Assembly: GCF_028769735.1 (NCBI RefSeq)
Contig: NC_088173.1
Coordinates: 16,804,038-16,868,037, forward strand
Length of the DNA: 64,000 nt
From: Zonotrichia leucophrys gambelii
Taxonomy: Eukaryota > Chordata > Aves > Passeriformes > Passerellidae
Direction: 5' to 3'
Shown: positions 1 to 11,338 of the stretch, piece by piece
Position numbering within the stretch: position 1 is the stretch's first letter
Layout of the letters: each line of letters begins with the position of its first letter
Notes under the pieces: model-generated
What the model saw: only the letters and a program-made list of their open reading frames with translations
Told to the model about the DNA's origin: nothing
Databases searched by the model: none
Program-made: the position numbers and the translations under genes

Positions 1-75
1 CCCCGTACTGGAGCTGTATGTCCACTAAGAACATTTATACAAGCATCTTGTGTATAATCCCATATCCGAACGGTA
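1..75 (-). CDS. WDR17: WDR17 coding exon 14 (partial, cut by window edge)
   Basis: This is the last exon visible, about residues 590-614. It completes a WD repeat ending in the strand VRIWDYTQDACINV and opens the next with GHTAPVR. The acceptor AG lies at 77-76 after a pyrimidine-rich tract. The exon enters with one base needed to finish the glycine codon begun by exon 13. It runs off the window at base 1, so its donor site is not seen. Confidence 0.93.
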
Positions 76-950
76 CTGAAACAGGATAAAAGAGAACAAT
101 TTACATCCGATCACCTATTGAAATATAATTATCTCTCTACTAAAGCAATATTTTAAACTTCAAATTTATCAGAATATTTATTTGCATCACAACAGGGCTC
201 AAAGAGTTGTAGTGAAAGGGGCTACATCTGGCTGGCGACTGGTCAGCAGCAATGCTCATCATGGTTCAATTCTAGGGCCGGTCCTCTTCAATGTATTTTA
301 TTGTCAAGAAAATTGCTATCAGGTTGTCTTTTGTCATGAATCATTGCACTATGAACTAATAGATTTTGCTTCAAACATAAACCTGTAATGAATGATAATG
401 GGAAAGCAATAGAAGCCAACACTCCAAACTTTACAAAAATATCTTGTATATTCTGCAGGGAAGTGGCTTAGAATTATAGAAAAATGCTTCCTTCTGCTTA
501 CCATGGACTGATGTGCCCTCCCTCAAAAGCAATGGCATCAAACAAAAAACCAGAAAGATACAATACTCATTAAAATTCTCTGCAGATTCTACTTAAGTAC
601 ACTGTTGAAAAATATCAAATAAGGGCAGGTCTTGCACCTGTTTCTTTAGATGTAATGTAAGCATGTGGTATCCTCCTTGTGCTATTCCTCACACTAACAG
701 TATCAAGCACTGAGCCTACTTTTGAGAAAGCATATGGAAACTTGCACTACTGCAGCAGTTGTGACTATTTTAGATAATGATCCTGCAGTCCAAATACTAC
801 ATAAAGCTAAGAGCAGAGCTAAAACCTGTATCTGAACAAGACAGGGATTTAGATTATTAAGTATTGACAACACCATTACAAGCAAAGATGTAAGTTTCTC
901 CAATAGTCCTGCTTGAGTTTTAAGTTTTCTAACCATTCAGAAATACTCAC
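76..950 (-). other. WDR17 intron 13
   Basis: An 875 bp intron bounded by a GTGAGT donor at 950 and an AG acceptor at 77-76. It holds a short antisense CR1 fragment near its 3' end (186-300). The rest is unique AT-rich sequence. A 77-codon minus-strand frame at 703-936 abuts the exon but reads intron sequence and has no recognisable domain. Confidence 0.85.
186..300 (+). repeat. CR1 LINE fragment (reverse transcriptase region)
   Basis: A short frame reads GATSGWRLV and then SILGPVLFNV, the stretch that leads into the polymerase core in CR1 reverse transcriptases. The usual CR1 wording is close to GATSGW followed by GSVLGPVLFN. The fragment ends abruptly at about 300 and has no CR1 tail, so it is a truncated or decayed piece. 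It lies antisense to WDR17. Confidence 0.75.
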
Positions 951-1115
951 CCATCATCAGAGCCACTGCAGAGGATTCCTTCTCTGAGAGGAGACCACCG
1001 TACATGAAACACCTTTGCAGTATGCCCAGTAAAAACTTTCAGTGGTTGATCAGAGCTGGTTGCCAAGTAGTAAACACGAACATTTTTATCCTCACAACCA
1101 GTAGCTATCATATCT
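951..1115 (-). CDS. WDR17: WDR17 coding exon 13
   Basis: 165 bp, about residues 535-590, in the second propeller. It contains MIATGCEDKNVRVYYLATS and GHTAKVFHVRWSPLREG followed by LCSGSDD. These are typical WD repeat blades with the GH dipeptide and the DD turn. The acceptor is AG at 1117-1116 and the donor GTGAGT at 950-945. It enters needing one base to complete Lys and leaves two bases (GG) for the glycine shared with exon 14. An AG two bases further in (1115-1114) is ruled out because it would break the frame. Confidence 0.95.
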
Positions 1116-1849
1116 CTGCAAAATAAAAACAGCAAAATCCTTGGTCACAGAGATGATAAATGCTTCTTTAAATTTAAACAAAATAGATGTGCAATTTGCA
1201 ATTATTTTTTGAAATAGCATTTTTTTTGCTTCTCCTTCATCTCTTCAAGATGTAACTATTGATAATCTGATTAAAAAAACTAAATAAGAATAAACCTGAT
1301 AAAGATCCTTTAGTTGCAATGGGGAATATATTTGCACTCGTCTGACTATGCACCCAATACACAACTATGATTAAATCAAATTACTACAATTTTTTTTTTG
1401 CAAAAAGTTCTCATTCATTATTAATAATTATCTACAAAATTTACATGTAATCACAAAGGTCTAGACGTGTAGATTGGTGTCCTTGAAATGACTGCTACAT
1501 TTTCACCTTAGCAGTCATTTCAAGGACACCAATCTACACCTCTAGACCTCTCTTTCCTGGTATTGAATGTCTTCCCCCCCTTCTCCCTCATTATATATTC
1601 AGCTAGATAATTTTTTTTTCTCATCAATATGAAATGATCCTCCTTTGAAAGTTAAGAAAGTTCATGGTAGTCAATGAAATATACTACTGGGAAGAGAGAG
1701 CTGCAATAGGCATAACCTACTTTGGAATAGATATTTTCAGTGTTTAACTATCACAGTGAATATCACATTCTACATAAATTTGTGTTACTTTACTGGTAAT
1801 CAATTTAAATAGTAAATGTTGTCAATTCTTTGGGTTAATTTTTACTTAC
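1116..1849 (-). other. WDR17 intron 12
   Basis: A 734 bp AT-rich intron with GTAAGT donor and TTTTGCAG acceptor. Its notable content is the long inverted repeat at 1455-1551, listed separately. A poly(T) run at about 1391-1400 and other T-rich tracts are the only further low-complexity sequence. Confidence 0.85.
1455..1551. repeat. 42 bp near-perfect inverted repeat (hairpin) in WDR17 intron 12
   Basis: The left arm (1455-1496) and right arm (1510-1551) are reverse complements over 42 bases with two mismatches. They are separated by a 13-base spacer (1497-1509). The core GATTGGTGTCCTTGAAATGA of the left arm is mirrored exactly in the right. Either transcribed strand could fold into a stem of about 40 bp with a small loop, similar in size to a primary microRNA hairpin. 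It could equally be a template-switch inverted duplication. No known microRNA is recognised. Confidence 0.9.
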
Positions 1850-1936
1850 TTGTTGTTTTGACTCCAATCACAGCCAAACACTGCAGCTGGATGTTTGTAC
1901 TTGTGAAGAACATTGCCATCAATGGTTCGAATAATA
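1850..1936 (-). CDS. WDR17: WDR17 coding exon 12
   Basis: 87 bp, about residues 506-535. It reads IIRTIDGNVLHKYKHPAAVF and then GCDWSQNN, a WD blade in which the WD position is held by the DGNV turn. The donor is GTAAGT at 1849-1844 and the acceptor TTTTCAG ends at 1937. It takes two bases (TG) from exon 11 to make Cys and leaves two (AA) for exon 13. Confidence 0.94.
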
Positions 1937-2828
1937 CTGAAAACAATTACAATGTGATATTATAAGGAAAAATACATTCTGGGTAGGCTATCAAAAATTA
2001 GGTTTTATTCTGTGCAAATAAACCAGAGAGCAAAAATGTGTACACAAAGAATCGGAGAAACAGTCACAAACAATATCAGCCCCTCAATCACAACAATTAA
2101 CTGGATGTTGATTGCACAACATCTAACTTCACTTCAGTTATCTATGTTTCTTCAGAGGGGCTTTAAAGATGTTCACTGTGGTACATATTTCTTGAAAGGA
2201 TCTCATAGCCCAGAATCAAAGCTGTAGTCATGGCTTTAAGGTACAAATAGATCTTTATGAATTAAAAAGGAAGTTAATTATTTTCTAAAATTTCTGCCCA
2301 TTATGTTCAAGCTGGAATGACAGAGGTAGCAGAGGAAACAAATGAAGAAAGATTTTTAAGATGTACTGGAAACAATATTTGCAAAATTGGTTTCAATGGA
2401 CATTCATGCATTTTTAGAAAGGGGTTATTACACTCTTGTGATAGTGCACTTGTGGTTATTTAATTCTAAAATAATACTTTTTAGTCCTTGAAACAACAAA
2501 CTAAATAAAATTTTAAAATTAAGACAAGTAAAGTTGGATATCTTTTGAAAAGTGTCCTCTACAGATAAGAAACCTAGAAGGATATTCTTGTCCAAATAAA
2601 AATCACTATTTAATTTCACTATCAGTGTGTCTTAGACACTATTCCTATTGAAAACATTTCCTTTATTTTTTTTTAAATCATGAAAAATGTACCCTAACAA
2701 GTACAGAAGAGTAATAGAATTTAAGTTTTGTCCAGTAAGAAAAGTTTTTAAATTAACTGAGAGTACTGTCAAAATTTATGGATTCGAGAAGTGCATTTAG
2801 CCATTTGTTTTCTTCCAATAACACTCAC
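1937..2828 (-). other. WDR17 intron 11
   Basis: 892 bp, AT-rich, with GTGAGT donor and a TTTTCAG acceptor. I see no recognisable repeat family, RNA gene or conserved motif in it. Confidence 0.8.
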
Positions 2829-2911
2829 CAAAATCCATCACTGCTGCAGGTTGCTATTCTTTTGGAATCTTTATGACTCCAGGCAATGCAGAAGATTCCA
2901 TTCTTTCCATG
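2829..2911 (-). CDS. WDR17: WDR17 coding exon 11
   Basis: 83 bp, about residues 479-506. It encodes HGKNGIFCIAWSHKDSK and then RIATCSSDGF, one blade of the second propeller. The donor GTGAGT starts at 2828 and the acceptor (TTTTTTGAAG) ends at 2912. The exon starts in phase 0 with CAT for His. It follows the long intron 10 that holds a CR1 element. Confidence 0.94.
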
Positions 2912-5900
2912 CTTCAAAAAATGCAAAATACCTATCAATAAGAAATAATTCACCCCTTTTTCTCTCATCTATTGACTCATCTTTTTTACTTTATTCTCCT
3001 ATGGTCTTCAGTCCTTTTCTCCCAGTACAGTATACTGTACAAAACCACATGATAATGAGTACCCAGTATAAGCTGGATGTTTGAGAATCCAAGTCCAAAA
3101 CATTGGGACTATGGAGATATGTAGTAAAACCATTATAGCCTCCAGGATCTAAGAGACAATACTGGGTCAAGATGAAGAATGAGCAATCTGAAACTATATA
3201 AACCTGAAAGTTAAACAAACAACACTGTGGACCATCAAGAGGGGCCTTTGGGCCTTGAGGTAACAACTTGAGGGATGTGAAGCACAAGTTGTGTTCTCTT
3301 CTGTCCTGCCAGTTGCAGGGAATGATGTGGCAAGAAACAGAAAGATCATGCAGATGAACAACTAGACTTGATGCTGGTGCTACCAGCACGGTTTTGGGGG
3401 TTTTGATCATGGGTCAGTTTATACAACACCAAGCCTGGTGGCAACAAACGGGGTTCAGCTGTCTCCAAATACAAAAAGGATCTTAGTTCAGGAGTTCACA
3501 GGGCTCACTGCAAGAGCTTTAAACTAGTTTGGAAAGAGACCAAGGCCAGGCTTGCCAGAGAGAATGTGTAGGGAAGGAGAGAACCATAGAAACCACTCTA
3601 GTAGCATTAGGAGGCTTAAGAGACAGTACCTGGAGCAAGCACAAGCAGCCAAAGAAGTAATCATTAGACAGAACTACAGGGAATCCCTTTGCACCTCCAC
3701 TGGGATATGGACAGAATCAAATACTTCTGTTACATGCCTGTACCCCAACAGATGCAGTATGGGGAACAAACTGGATGAACTAGAGATCTGTGTGCAGTCA
3801 CAAGCCTTTGACTACACTGTGATTACAGAGACACAGTGGGATACCTTGCATGACTGGAATGTTGCCACAAAAGACTACATAATGTTTAGGAAAGACAGGC
3901 CAGAAAGTCACATTGGTGGAATTTTCCCCTGTGTGAGGCAACACTTAGGATGTATCAAGCTCTGTCTTGGACTGGATAATGGGCAAGTCGAGAGCTTATG
4001 GTTTGGATAAAAGACACTGTTGTGGGTGTTTGCTATAGGCTGCTTGATAGGTAAAAAGAAGTGGATGAAGCCATCTACAGCCAGCTAGAAGCAGCCCCAA
4101 AGTCACAGCCACTAGTCCTTGTGGGGGACTTTAACTACCGTCACATCTGCTGGAGAAGCAGCACAGTGAAGTACAGAGTCCAAGAGGTTCCTAGAAAATG
4201 TTGATGACAACTTCCTGTCATAGGTAGTGTAGGATCCCACAAGGAATCTTGTGCTGCTTGAATCTCATACTAACAAACAGGGAAAGCCTTGTGAGAGATA
4301 TAAAGGTTGGGGGAAACCTTGGCTGTAATGACTATTGAGACTGGAGTTCAGTATCAAGCAAGGTGGAAGCAGGGCAGCAAGTAAGACACAGTCATGGACT
4401 TGAGCAGAGCTACCTTTAGTCTCTTCAGGGATTTTCTTTAAATAGTTCCATGGGAACACACCTTGCAGGGAAAAAGGTCCAAGAGAACCAGTTGATATTC
4501 AAGGATCGTTTCCTCCAGGCTCAAAACAATGCACCCCGATGAGCAAGAAATTGGAGAAAGGGGGCAAGAGATCTTCATGGATGATCAAAGAACTTCTGTC
4601 ATTACTTAAGCAGATGTAGGAAATGCACAAGAGATAGAAGCAGGGTCAGGCCCCTTGGAATTAATACAGAGAGGCTGGCAGAATAAGTAGAAAGGAGATA
4701 AGGAGCACAAAGGCTCATCTGGAATTAAGTCTGGCCAAGGATGTCAAGGAGAAGAAGTAGTCCTTCTTCAGCTCTATTAATAACAAAAGGAAAACCAAGG
4801 ATAATGTAGGCCCATTACTAAATGGAGGGGGGACCCTGGTAGCAGAGGATGCAGAAAAGGCAGAGTTATTGAACAATTTCTTTACAACAGTCTTCACTGA
4901 CTGAACCAGCTCTCAAGAGTCTCTGACTCAAGGGACCACCATAGAAGAATGCTGGAAGCAAGACTTTCCTTTGATCAAGATGAACTGGGTTAGAGAACAC
5001 AAGAAAAACTTGACATCCAAGGTCCATGGGCCCTGACAGGATGCATCCAAAAATGCTGAAAGAGTATCACCACAGCGAGGCTGCTCATGGCCATCTTTGA
5101 AAGGAAGGCTGGGGCAATCTGGAGAGGTGTCTGAGGTGAGAACTGTAAGAAAGTAAATGTCACTCCAGTCTCCAAAAAGAAAGAGGAAGACCCAGGGAAC
5201 TACTAACCAATTAGCCTCACCTCAAGCGATGATGAGGGGAGAGCAGTGTGTATTGCTCACCTTGACTTCATCAAGAATTTCAACACTGTCTCTGACAAAG
5301 TCCTCATAGTCAAACTCATAAAGTGTGGAGCAGATGAGTGGACAGTGAGGTGGATGGAGAACTGGCTGAACAGCAGATCCCAAGGGGTCGTAATCAGTGG
5401 CACAGGCTCTAGTTGGAAGCCTATCACTAGTGATGGCCCCCAAGATTCAATACCAGTCCCAGAATTGTATAGGTTGTTCATCAATGACTTGATAAAGGGG
5501 CAGATGCATCCTCAGCAAGCTGACTGACAACACAAAGCTGGGAGGAGTGGCCAATACCCCAGGGTACTGTGCAGCCCTTCAGAGGGACTTTGGCAGGTTG
5601 GAGAGATGGGCAGAGAGGAACCAGCTGAAATTCAACAAAGGCAATTGCAGGGTCCTGCAGCTGGGGAAGAATAAACTCATGTACCAGCACAGGCTGGGGC
5701 TGATCCACTGGAAAGCAGCCCTGTGGAGAAGGAGGGTGGAGTGGGAGTTCTGGTGCACACCAAGCTGTCCATGAGCAGCAGTGTGACCTTGTGGCCAAGA
5801 GGCCAATGGTGTACTGGGGTGCATTAGGAAGAGCATTCCAGCAGGGCAACAGAGGTAATTCTGCTCTTCTATTCTGCCCTGGTGAGGACAGAATTGTGCC

Positions 5901-7225
5901 CAGTTTTGTCCTCAGTTAAAGAGAGATATGGAACTTGTGGAGAGGGTTCAATAGGGGTCAACAAAAATTATTTCTCTTAGAAGAAAAGGCTGAGAGAGCT
6001 GGGCCTATTCAGTCTTGAGAAGTCACAACTGAGAGGCGATCATCAATGTCTGTCAGTATCTGATGGGAGCGTGCCAAGAGGATGGAGCCAGGCTCTGCTC
6101 AGTAGTGCCAAGCAAGGGGCAATGGTCAGAAACTGATGCACAGGAAGTTCCAACTGAACATGAGGAAGAACTTCTCTATTGTGTAAGTGACCAAGCACTG
6201 GAACAAACTGTCCTGAGAGGTTGGGGAGTCTCCCTCTCGGGAGATATTCCAGAACCATCTGGATGCAATCCTGTGCAAAGTGTTCTAGGATGACCCTGCT
6301 TGAGCAGGGAGGTTGGACCAAATGACTCCCTGTTGTCCCTTACACCATTAATCATCCAGTGATTCTGAATAAAGGTTAGTTACTTGTTGGAATAATGAAG
6401 CATATGGGCATGAAAAATTGTGGTATGAGAAAACTTAATTGGGATGTGTATCAGGACCAGTATTACAGAAAAGATATTTATTAGCACAAATGCCAATATC
6501 AGTATTAGAATGCCAGAACTCCTGAAGGTAGGTATATTTGTTTTCTGCTTGTGCCTCTCCTCACTCCTCCACCTCTCTTCTTAAAGAGCATACCTTGTAC
6601 ATTGATGTGGATCCTATACTTAAATGATGATGTCTGTATAATCTCAAGATCACAGCTATATACCACGAATACACAAAATAGTGTAAAATACTACAGCATA
6701 ATATTACACAACTCCTTCTGCCAATAAACATTATGCTACTATTTCAGGACTTAAAAATGCCTGGATAAATTTCAGGTAATACAAGGCAAGCCTTGTATTG
6801 TATTGTATATGAATGAGTCATATTGCTTAGTGTGCTGCAAAATGGAGCTTTACTGATCTAGGCTTCAGGTACTTCAAGTTTTTTCTGGCCCTTATGTTTG
6901 AAAATATTGATGCTGAGTCTGTATGTCCATATATGTTTACCCAGTTAAGGAATTAGCAATGCTTTTGCCACGTATCCCTACAAGACCAATTTTAAGATAA
7001 TGGAGTCCATCTGGTGCTTCACCACTCTCATATTACAAACCCATTCTGAGGAAGTAAAAATACTTCTGCCACACATGTAAACTGGCACCTAGATAACTCC
7101 ATAGACTTTTATTCTATAGCACCTTTTAAAAATATATGTACTTTGGCCATCTCTACTTATGGACACTAGACGGAATGACTAACTTGTATTTCATATAGAC
7201 AAAAAAAGTAGCAATCCCATCTTAC
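2912..7225 (-). other. WDR17 intron 10
   Basis: A 4.3 kb intron with GTAAGA donor. About three quarters of it is a single antisense CR1 LINE copy (about 3230-6370). The remainder (2912-3230 and 6371-7225) is unique AT-rich sequence with no feature I can name. The insertion accounts for most of the length difference from the neighbouring introns. Confidence 0.85.
3230..6370 (+). mobile_element. CR1 LINE retrotransposon, 5'-truncated and inactive
   Basis: About 3.1 kb of CR1 in plus orientation, antisense to WDR17. The order is: a remnant of the region before ORF2 (about 3230-3740, with the GAGCTTTAAACTAG-type motif near 3515); an endonuclease start reading SMGNKLDELEICVQSQ and VITETQWD (about 3745-3920); reverse transcriptase pieces (about 5246-5527); a downstream segment reading GRLERWAERNQLKFNKG (about 5600-5640); and the conserved 3' region ending in GATTCTG-like sequence near 6360. 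Frameshifts and stops break the protein. The usual FADDTKLGG catalytic block is degraded to LTDNTKLGG and shifted. ORF1 is absent. The 5' boundary is approximate. It cannot code for a functional enzyme. Confidence 0.88.
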
Positions 7226-7317
7226 CTCACTGAATCTGGTTATTATTTTGCCTTTTCGAATATCCCAGATAAAGGCACCATTTCTGGATGTTCCACCTGC
7301 TATGCAGTTCAGATTTC
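7226..7317 (-). CDS. WDR17: WDR17 coding exon 10
   Basis: 92 bp, about residues 448-478. It encodes NLNCIAGGTSRNGAFIWDI and then RKGKIITRFSE, a blade ending in FIWD. The donor is GTAAGA at 7225-7220 and the acceptor (CTTTAAAG) ends at 7318. It enters with one base of a glycine codon from exon 9 and leaves in phase 0. Confidence 0.94.
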
Positions 7318-9281
7318 CTTTAAAGAGAGATGTTTATAAAATATTACAATAAGTATAAAATCACAAGATTGTTTAACAATGGTTTTGCTTTAAATTGAAG
7401 AAATGTAATATGAACATAAGCCATCAATGGTACATGAACATGAGGCTAGCATTTGCTACTAAGTCACAAACATCAATTTCAGTGAAAGCCTGACCTGTTT
7501 TTCTACATTCCTGTTTTGAGGAATGGTCAAATAAAAATTGTATTCCTTTAAAAAGTGTCTTAATGCCTGTTAAAAGTCTTGCATGTAAGAAATTAATGAT
7601 CCTGATGCATATGACTAAACCTGAAAGAGAGGCAACCTCAATGTTTCAAGCCTAAAGTTGTAGCAACTAGAGCATTTCCCTTTAAAGTTCATTACATATA
7701 AAGACAAATCCTAAAAATGAGACAGAACACTTAACAGTATTTTGTTTCCTTAATCTTGCACCACTGCTGCACCTAAGACCATCAAGAATGTACCTGAATC
7801 TGCAACCACACTCTACAGGGGGGAAAATCTGAGTACAAAATTCCACAGTGAGAACCGGAAAATTCATTTCAGGTCTAACCCAAAAGCCACCAAAGTCTCC
7901 TCACTACAGTGACTCTCTATCCCAATATAGCTATACTTTTCATTAAATAGCAGATTTATAGGAAACTTTTGACTGTTATTTTATTGCAAGCTTCAGAGGC
8001 AGAAAAGACAATCTATGCAGGAGGAGTCTAGCAAGGTAAATATACAAAATGGGAGTAAACTCAGGTAGGAGAATGATGGGGGAGAAAAAAGAAAAAAGGA
8101 GTAATCACTTTTTTCAAAGGTCTAAGACCAAACAAATTGGGGCATGTATTAGATTACACATTAGGAACCAAGTACAAGGGAGGAATTGTCTGGGAGTAAG
8201 CACCAAACGTTCTGGCTGGGAGGGACAGGAGCTTTTGGACAGCATACTAAGGAACAAAATTGGAGCATGTACTTCCAGTTTATCTTTAAAAAAGAAAACA
8301 AAAACAAAAAACAAACAAACAAACAAAAAAAACCAACAAAACCAAAAGCAACAAACCTACACCCCTCCTGCAGCAAACAAACTATTGCATCAGTGTGAGA
8401 TACAACTAAACACTGAATTTAAACTTCAAAATTAAATAACCATGAATAAGCACTGTATTTCACATTGCCATGATTTCTATATAGCAAGAAAAATTATTTG
8501 TGAAGATGTATATACAGTGCAAGAGACTCTCTGAAATGAAAAAGTGCAAATTTATTTAACATATGCAGACTATATTAAGCTTCCCACCACAATATTTTTC
8601 TTCTGTCAGTTATTATTTTTTAAGAGTTTAAAAGTGCAGGTGAGAAGAGAAAGGTGAATTATTTAGATTTAAAAAAATACATCTGCTGTCCAAAGAAATA
8701 AAACATGATAGGGAAGTCAACTTATTGTCAACTATTGACAACTATCAGATGTGTATTTTCATGTATTCCAAAGGGGGTTACAGGACAGCTTTGAAAACAA
8801 AATTTCCTAGTGAGTCCAGTGATTTGTCTAAGAAAAAGTAGATGCTTTGCAGAAAAGACACTTCCTATTCTAATAAGGTCAAAGCAGAGTTCTTCAGTGA
8901 TTAGACTCCTACGCAAAGAAGGAAGAAAAAGAGCTAAATACATATATGTTCCACTATTTCAGCACAAAATATAATCTGAATTCCTTTAAGTAGCTGCTTC
9001 TCATGCAAAGCAAGACATTTTGTCATCTGCATAATGCCATGTTAGAAATGTTCCAGAGATTTTCATCCCGCCATTCTGAGTATGAAATACTGTGAGCATT
9101 ACTCAGAAGGGTAAGTTTCAGCAAGGTCTGAAGAACTGAATTCTACTGGTTTCACAGATAATTAAGTTTTGTTTAAACCTTAGAAGATTCCTTTCAATAT
9201 AAAACTAATATTTTTATATGACAAACTCTGCAGTTAATGCTAATTCAAAGAACACTTAGACATACAGCAAAATATTCTTAC
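7318..9281 (-). other. WDR17 intron 9
   Basis: 1.96 kb intron with GTAAGA donor. An A-rich (CAAA)n-type low-complexity stretch lies at about 8288-8360. Overlapping frames on both strands at 8049-8435 read through it and are chance products of its composition. I recognise no transposon family in the rest. Confidence 0.8.
8288..8360. repeat. A-rich (CAAA)n simple repeat
   Basis: Repeated ACAAACAAACAAAC units grade into A-runs and ACCAAC variants. It could be a decayed microsatellite. I see no retroelement attached to it that would make it a poly(A) tail. Confidence 0.85.
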
Positions 9282-9450
9282 CTGGAGCCCAAGAAATGGA
9301 ATAAATAACCCCCTCATTACCAGGAGATGTATAAACCGCTGATAAAGTATTTATGTCCCAAACTTTTATTGTGCCATCAAATGAAGCTGTAGCAAGAAGA
9401 TCAGGGTTATCAGGTTTGAATTTGCAATCAAAGATGGTCTCAACATGTCC
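9282..9450 (-). CDS. WDR17: WDR17 coding exon 9
   Basis: 169 bp, about residues 392-448. It holds the clearest WD repeat of the window: GHVETIFDCKF followed by LLATASFDGTIKVWDINT, with the GH and WD signatures both present. It then starts the next blade with GVIYSISWAPG. The donor is GTAAGA at 9281-9276. The acceptor TTTAAG ends at 9451. It enters in phase 0 after exon 8. Confidence 0.96.
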
Positions 9451-10705
9451 CTTAAATGAAACAAATATTTAATCCATTTTTATTACATTTGATTTTCTTC
9501 ATAAGTCTAACTCTAGATCAACCTCTAAAATACATTGCATTTAATTTAATTGTCAGGTCAATTAAGAGTTCCAAAACCCTTTTATATTTAGGCTTATCAG
9601 TCAAAATAAAAGGCATAAAATAACTTAGACTACAACATGCTCATTCATAGGTTATAATTAAAAGCAGAAAAATTCTTTCCTGAAACCATAGGGTAATGCA
9701 ATGCAAGGAACTTGTTAGCATTTTCTGTTGAAAATATGTTGCTAAAATATTGAATTTAAAAACTAAGCAAAAAAAACCAACTTAATTTTTTAAAACAGGA
9801 ACAGTTTTTTCCCTTTTGGTCAAAAGTACCTGATTGGGAAAATAAAGTTCTGTATTATGAACATGTTCTACAAGTTGTCTAGTGCCCCACTGAATATTCT
9901 GTGTTTTTATGTACAGTCTATGCTTTATTGCAGCTTAAACTTCAATCCAACAGAGTTTTAATGTATCAATTGGTTGTTTTCCAAGACATGCATTTGTAGA
10001 ATTTAAGTTTAAATATATGAAACAGAAGTATTATGTAAGAATTTTTTTAAGCCTCAGTTGCTTTAAAGGATGAAATCCAATAAAAATGGAAAGAGAAAAC
10101 CAACCAGCAGCCTCTATTCAAATGCATATGGGAGTACAGCTGAAAATTGTTTAGGGTTTTTTTTCAGTGAAAAGGGAACTTGGAAAGAGGAAAAGAGAAA
10201 TATCCTCAAGAACCTCAGTAACTAAAAGCCTGGTGAAGAAAAGGGTCATCTAATATATGTTAAACCTGTTTCTGAATTTCAGGATCAAAGTAAATTTAAT
10301 AATTCTTTGTAATGTTAAACTGCATGCATTGACCATACAGCTCTCTGATTTGACTCAAACTTTTATTCTGAATTACAGAAAATCCATTAGAGAATATTTC
10401 TGAGAACTAAAATTTCAAACTAAAATTTCAGTTAAAAAAATAAACAAACCAAAAACAAGTCTGTAACTCTTTATTTCTGTTTTTAAAAAAGCTGTCAGAA
10501 TACTTCCAACAGAATTCAGTAACTTCCAATTAAAAATTACTTTTAACTTCAGAACTGTGAATTTATTTCCTAGAAATTTGGGCTCTTTTTAACAATAGAA
10601 ACTGCTTTACAGTACTGCAAAGACTTCATTCTCCATTTTCTTGCTGTTAGAAAAAAGTGCACAAGCCAAATAAACTCTCCGTTCAAAAACAGAGATGAAC
10701 CATAC
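9451..10705 (-). other. WDR17 intron 8
   Basis: 1.26 kb, AT-rich, with a GTATGG donor that is weaker than its neighbours. No repeat family or RNA gene recognised. A 64-codon minus frame across 10570-10764 overlaps exon 8 in another phase and is a shadow. Confidence 0.8.
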
Positions 10706-10893
10706 CAAATCTCTAAGGAAATCCCACTTTTTGGCTCCCATGTCATAAAGCCCCACTCCACCATCCATGAAGCAACAGACGGTATGACCAGGAGGAAGAG
10801 AAAATGCTTGGTTTTGGGTTAAAGTTGGAGGAGGAACAGCCTCACTTGTTGAAGATGTATGGTGATTTTTAGGAGGATACTGTGATGAACATG
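10706..10893 (-). CDS. WDR17: WDR17 coding exon 8
   Basis: 188 bp, about residues 329-391. It begins in the low-complexity linker between propeller blades (YPPKNHHTSSTSEAVPPPTL) and continues through VCCFMDGGVGLYDMG and KKWDFLRDL. The acceptor is AG at 10895-10894. The more obvious-looking CACAG 12 bases inside was rejected because it would put a stop in frame, whereas the upstream AG keeps the frame and restores the expected linker. The donor is GTATGG at 10705-10700. Confidence 0.92.
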
Positions 10894-11215
10894 CTTAACA
10901 ATATAAAGCAAAAGACAAAGAGAGAAGATTATTTCTTATTACAATAATAAGCGAAATTATAAAGAGTAAAATGCTTGTATTCTAACAAGATTTAAAACAA
11001 AAGAAATGGAGAATTCCCGTATGAAGCCTGGCCTACTAAAGAAGGACCTTATAAAGTACTTGTCCTTTATGCATTTGTCTAATCCACTAGCAGCAGAAGA
11101 TACTTTAATTAAGAACTAAATAGCTGACCAACACTACAGAGATTGATCTGGACTCATAAATAAGATTTTCTTAAGTTGCAACCATTTAATGAATAACAAT
11201 CAAAATTACACTTAC
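10894..11215 (-). other. WDR17 intron 7
   Basis: A 322 bp intron with GTAAGT donor. Unique AT-rich sequence; nothing else seen. Confidence 0.85.
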
Positions 11216-11338
11216 ACTTTTGTTTTGGAGGAGAACTTAGCACATGCAAGCCATGGAAACCAGTTTGCTTCAATTTAAAATTCTCTATAGGTGTTGTACG
11301 TGAAACATTCCAAACACGTAACACACCAACCTGAGAAT
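11216..11338 (-). CDS. WDR17: WDR17 coding exon 7
   Basis: 123 bp, about residues 288-329. It encodes SQVGVLRVWNVSRTTPIENF and then GFHGLHVLSSPPKQK. The RVWN strand closes a first-propeller blade. The donor is GTAAGT at 11215-11210, chosen over an in-frame reading through the exon end because it restores the linker in exon 8. The acceptor CCTCAG ends at 11339. Phase is 1 on both sides. Confidence 0.93.

Noticed and set aside
703..936. 77-codon minus frame beside WDR17 exon 13
   Set aside because: It lies beyond the exon's GTGAGT donor, reads hydrophobic intron text and has no counterpart in WDR17.
8049..8435. 128-codon plus frame ending in a lysine/asparagine/glutamine-rich tail
   Set aside because: The tail is translation of the (CAAA)n repeat. 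The rest has no domain and lies in a WDR17 intron.
10882..10893. CACAG acceptor 12 bases inside exon 8
   Set aside because: Using it puts a stop codon in frame after exon 7. The upstream AG keeps the frame and restores the expected linker.
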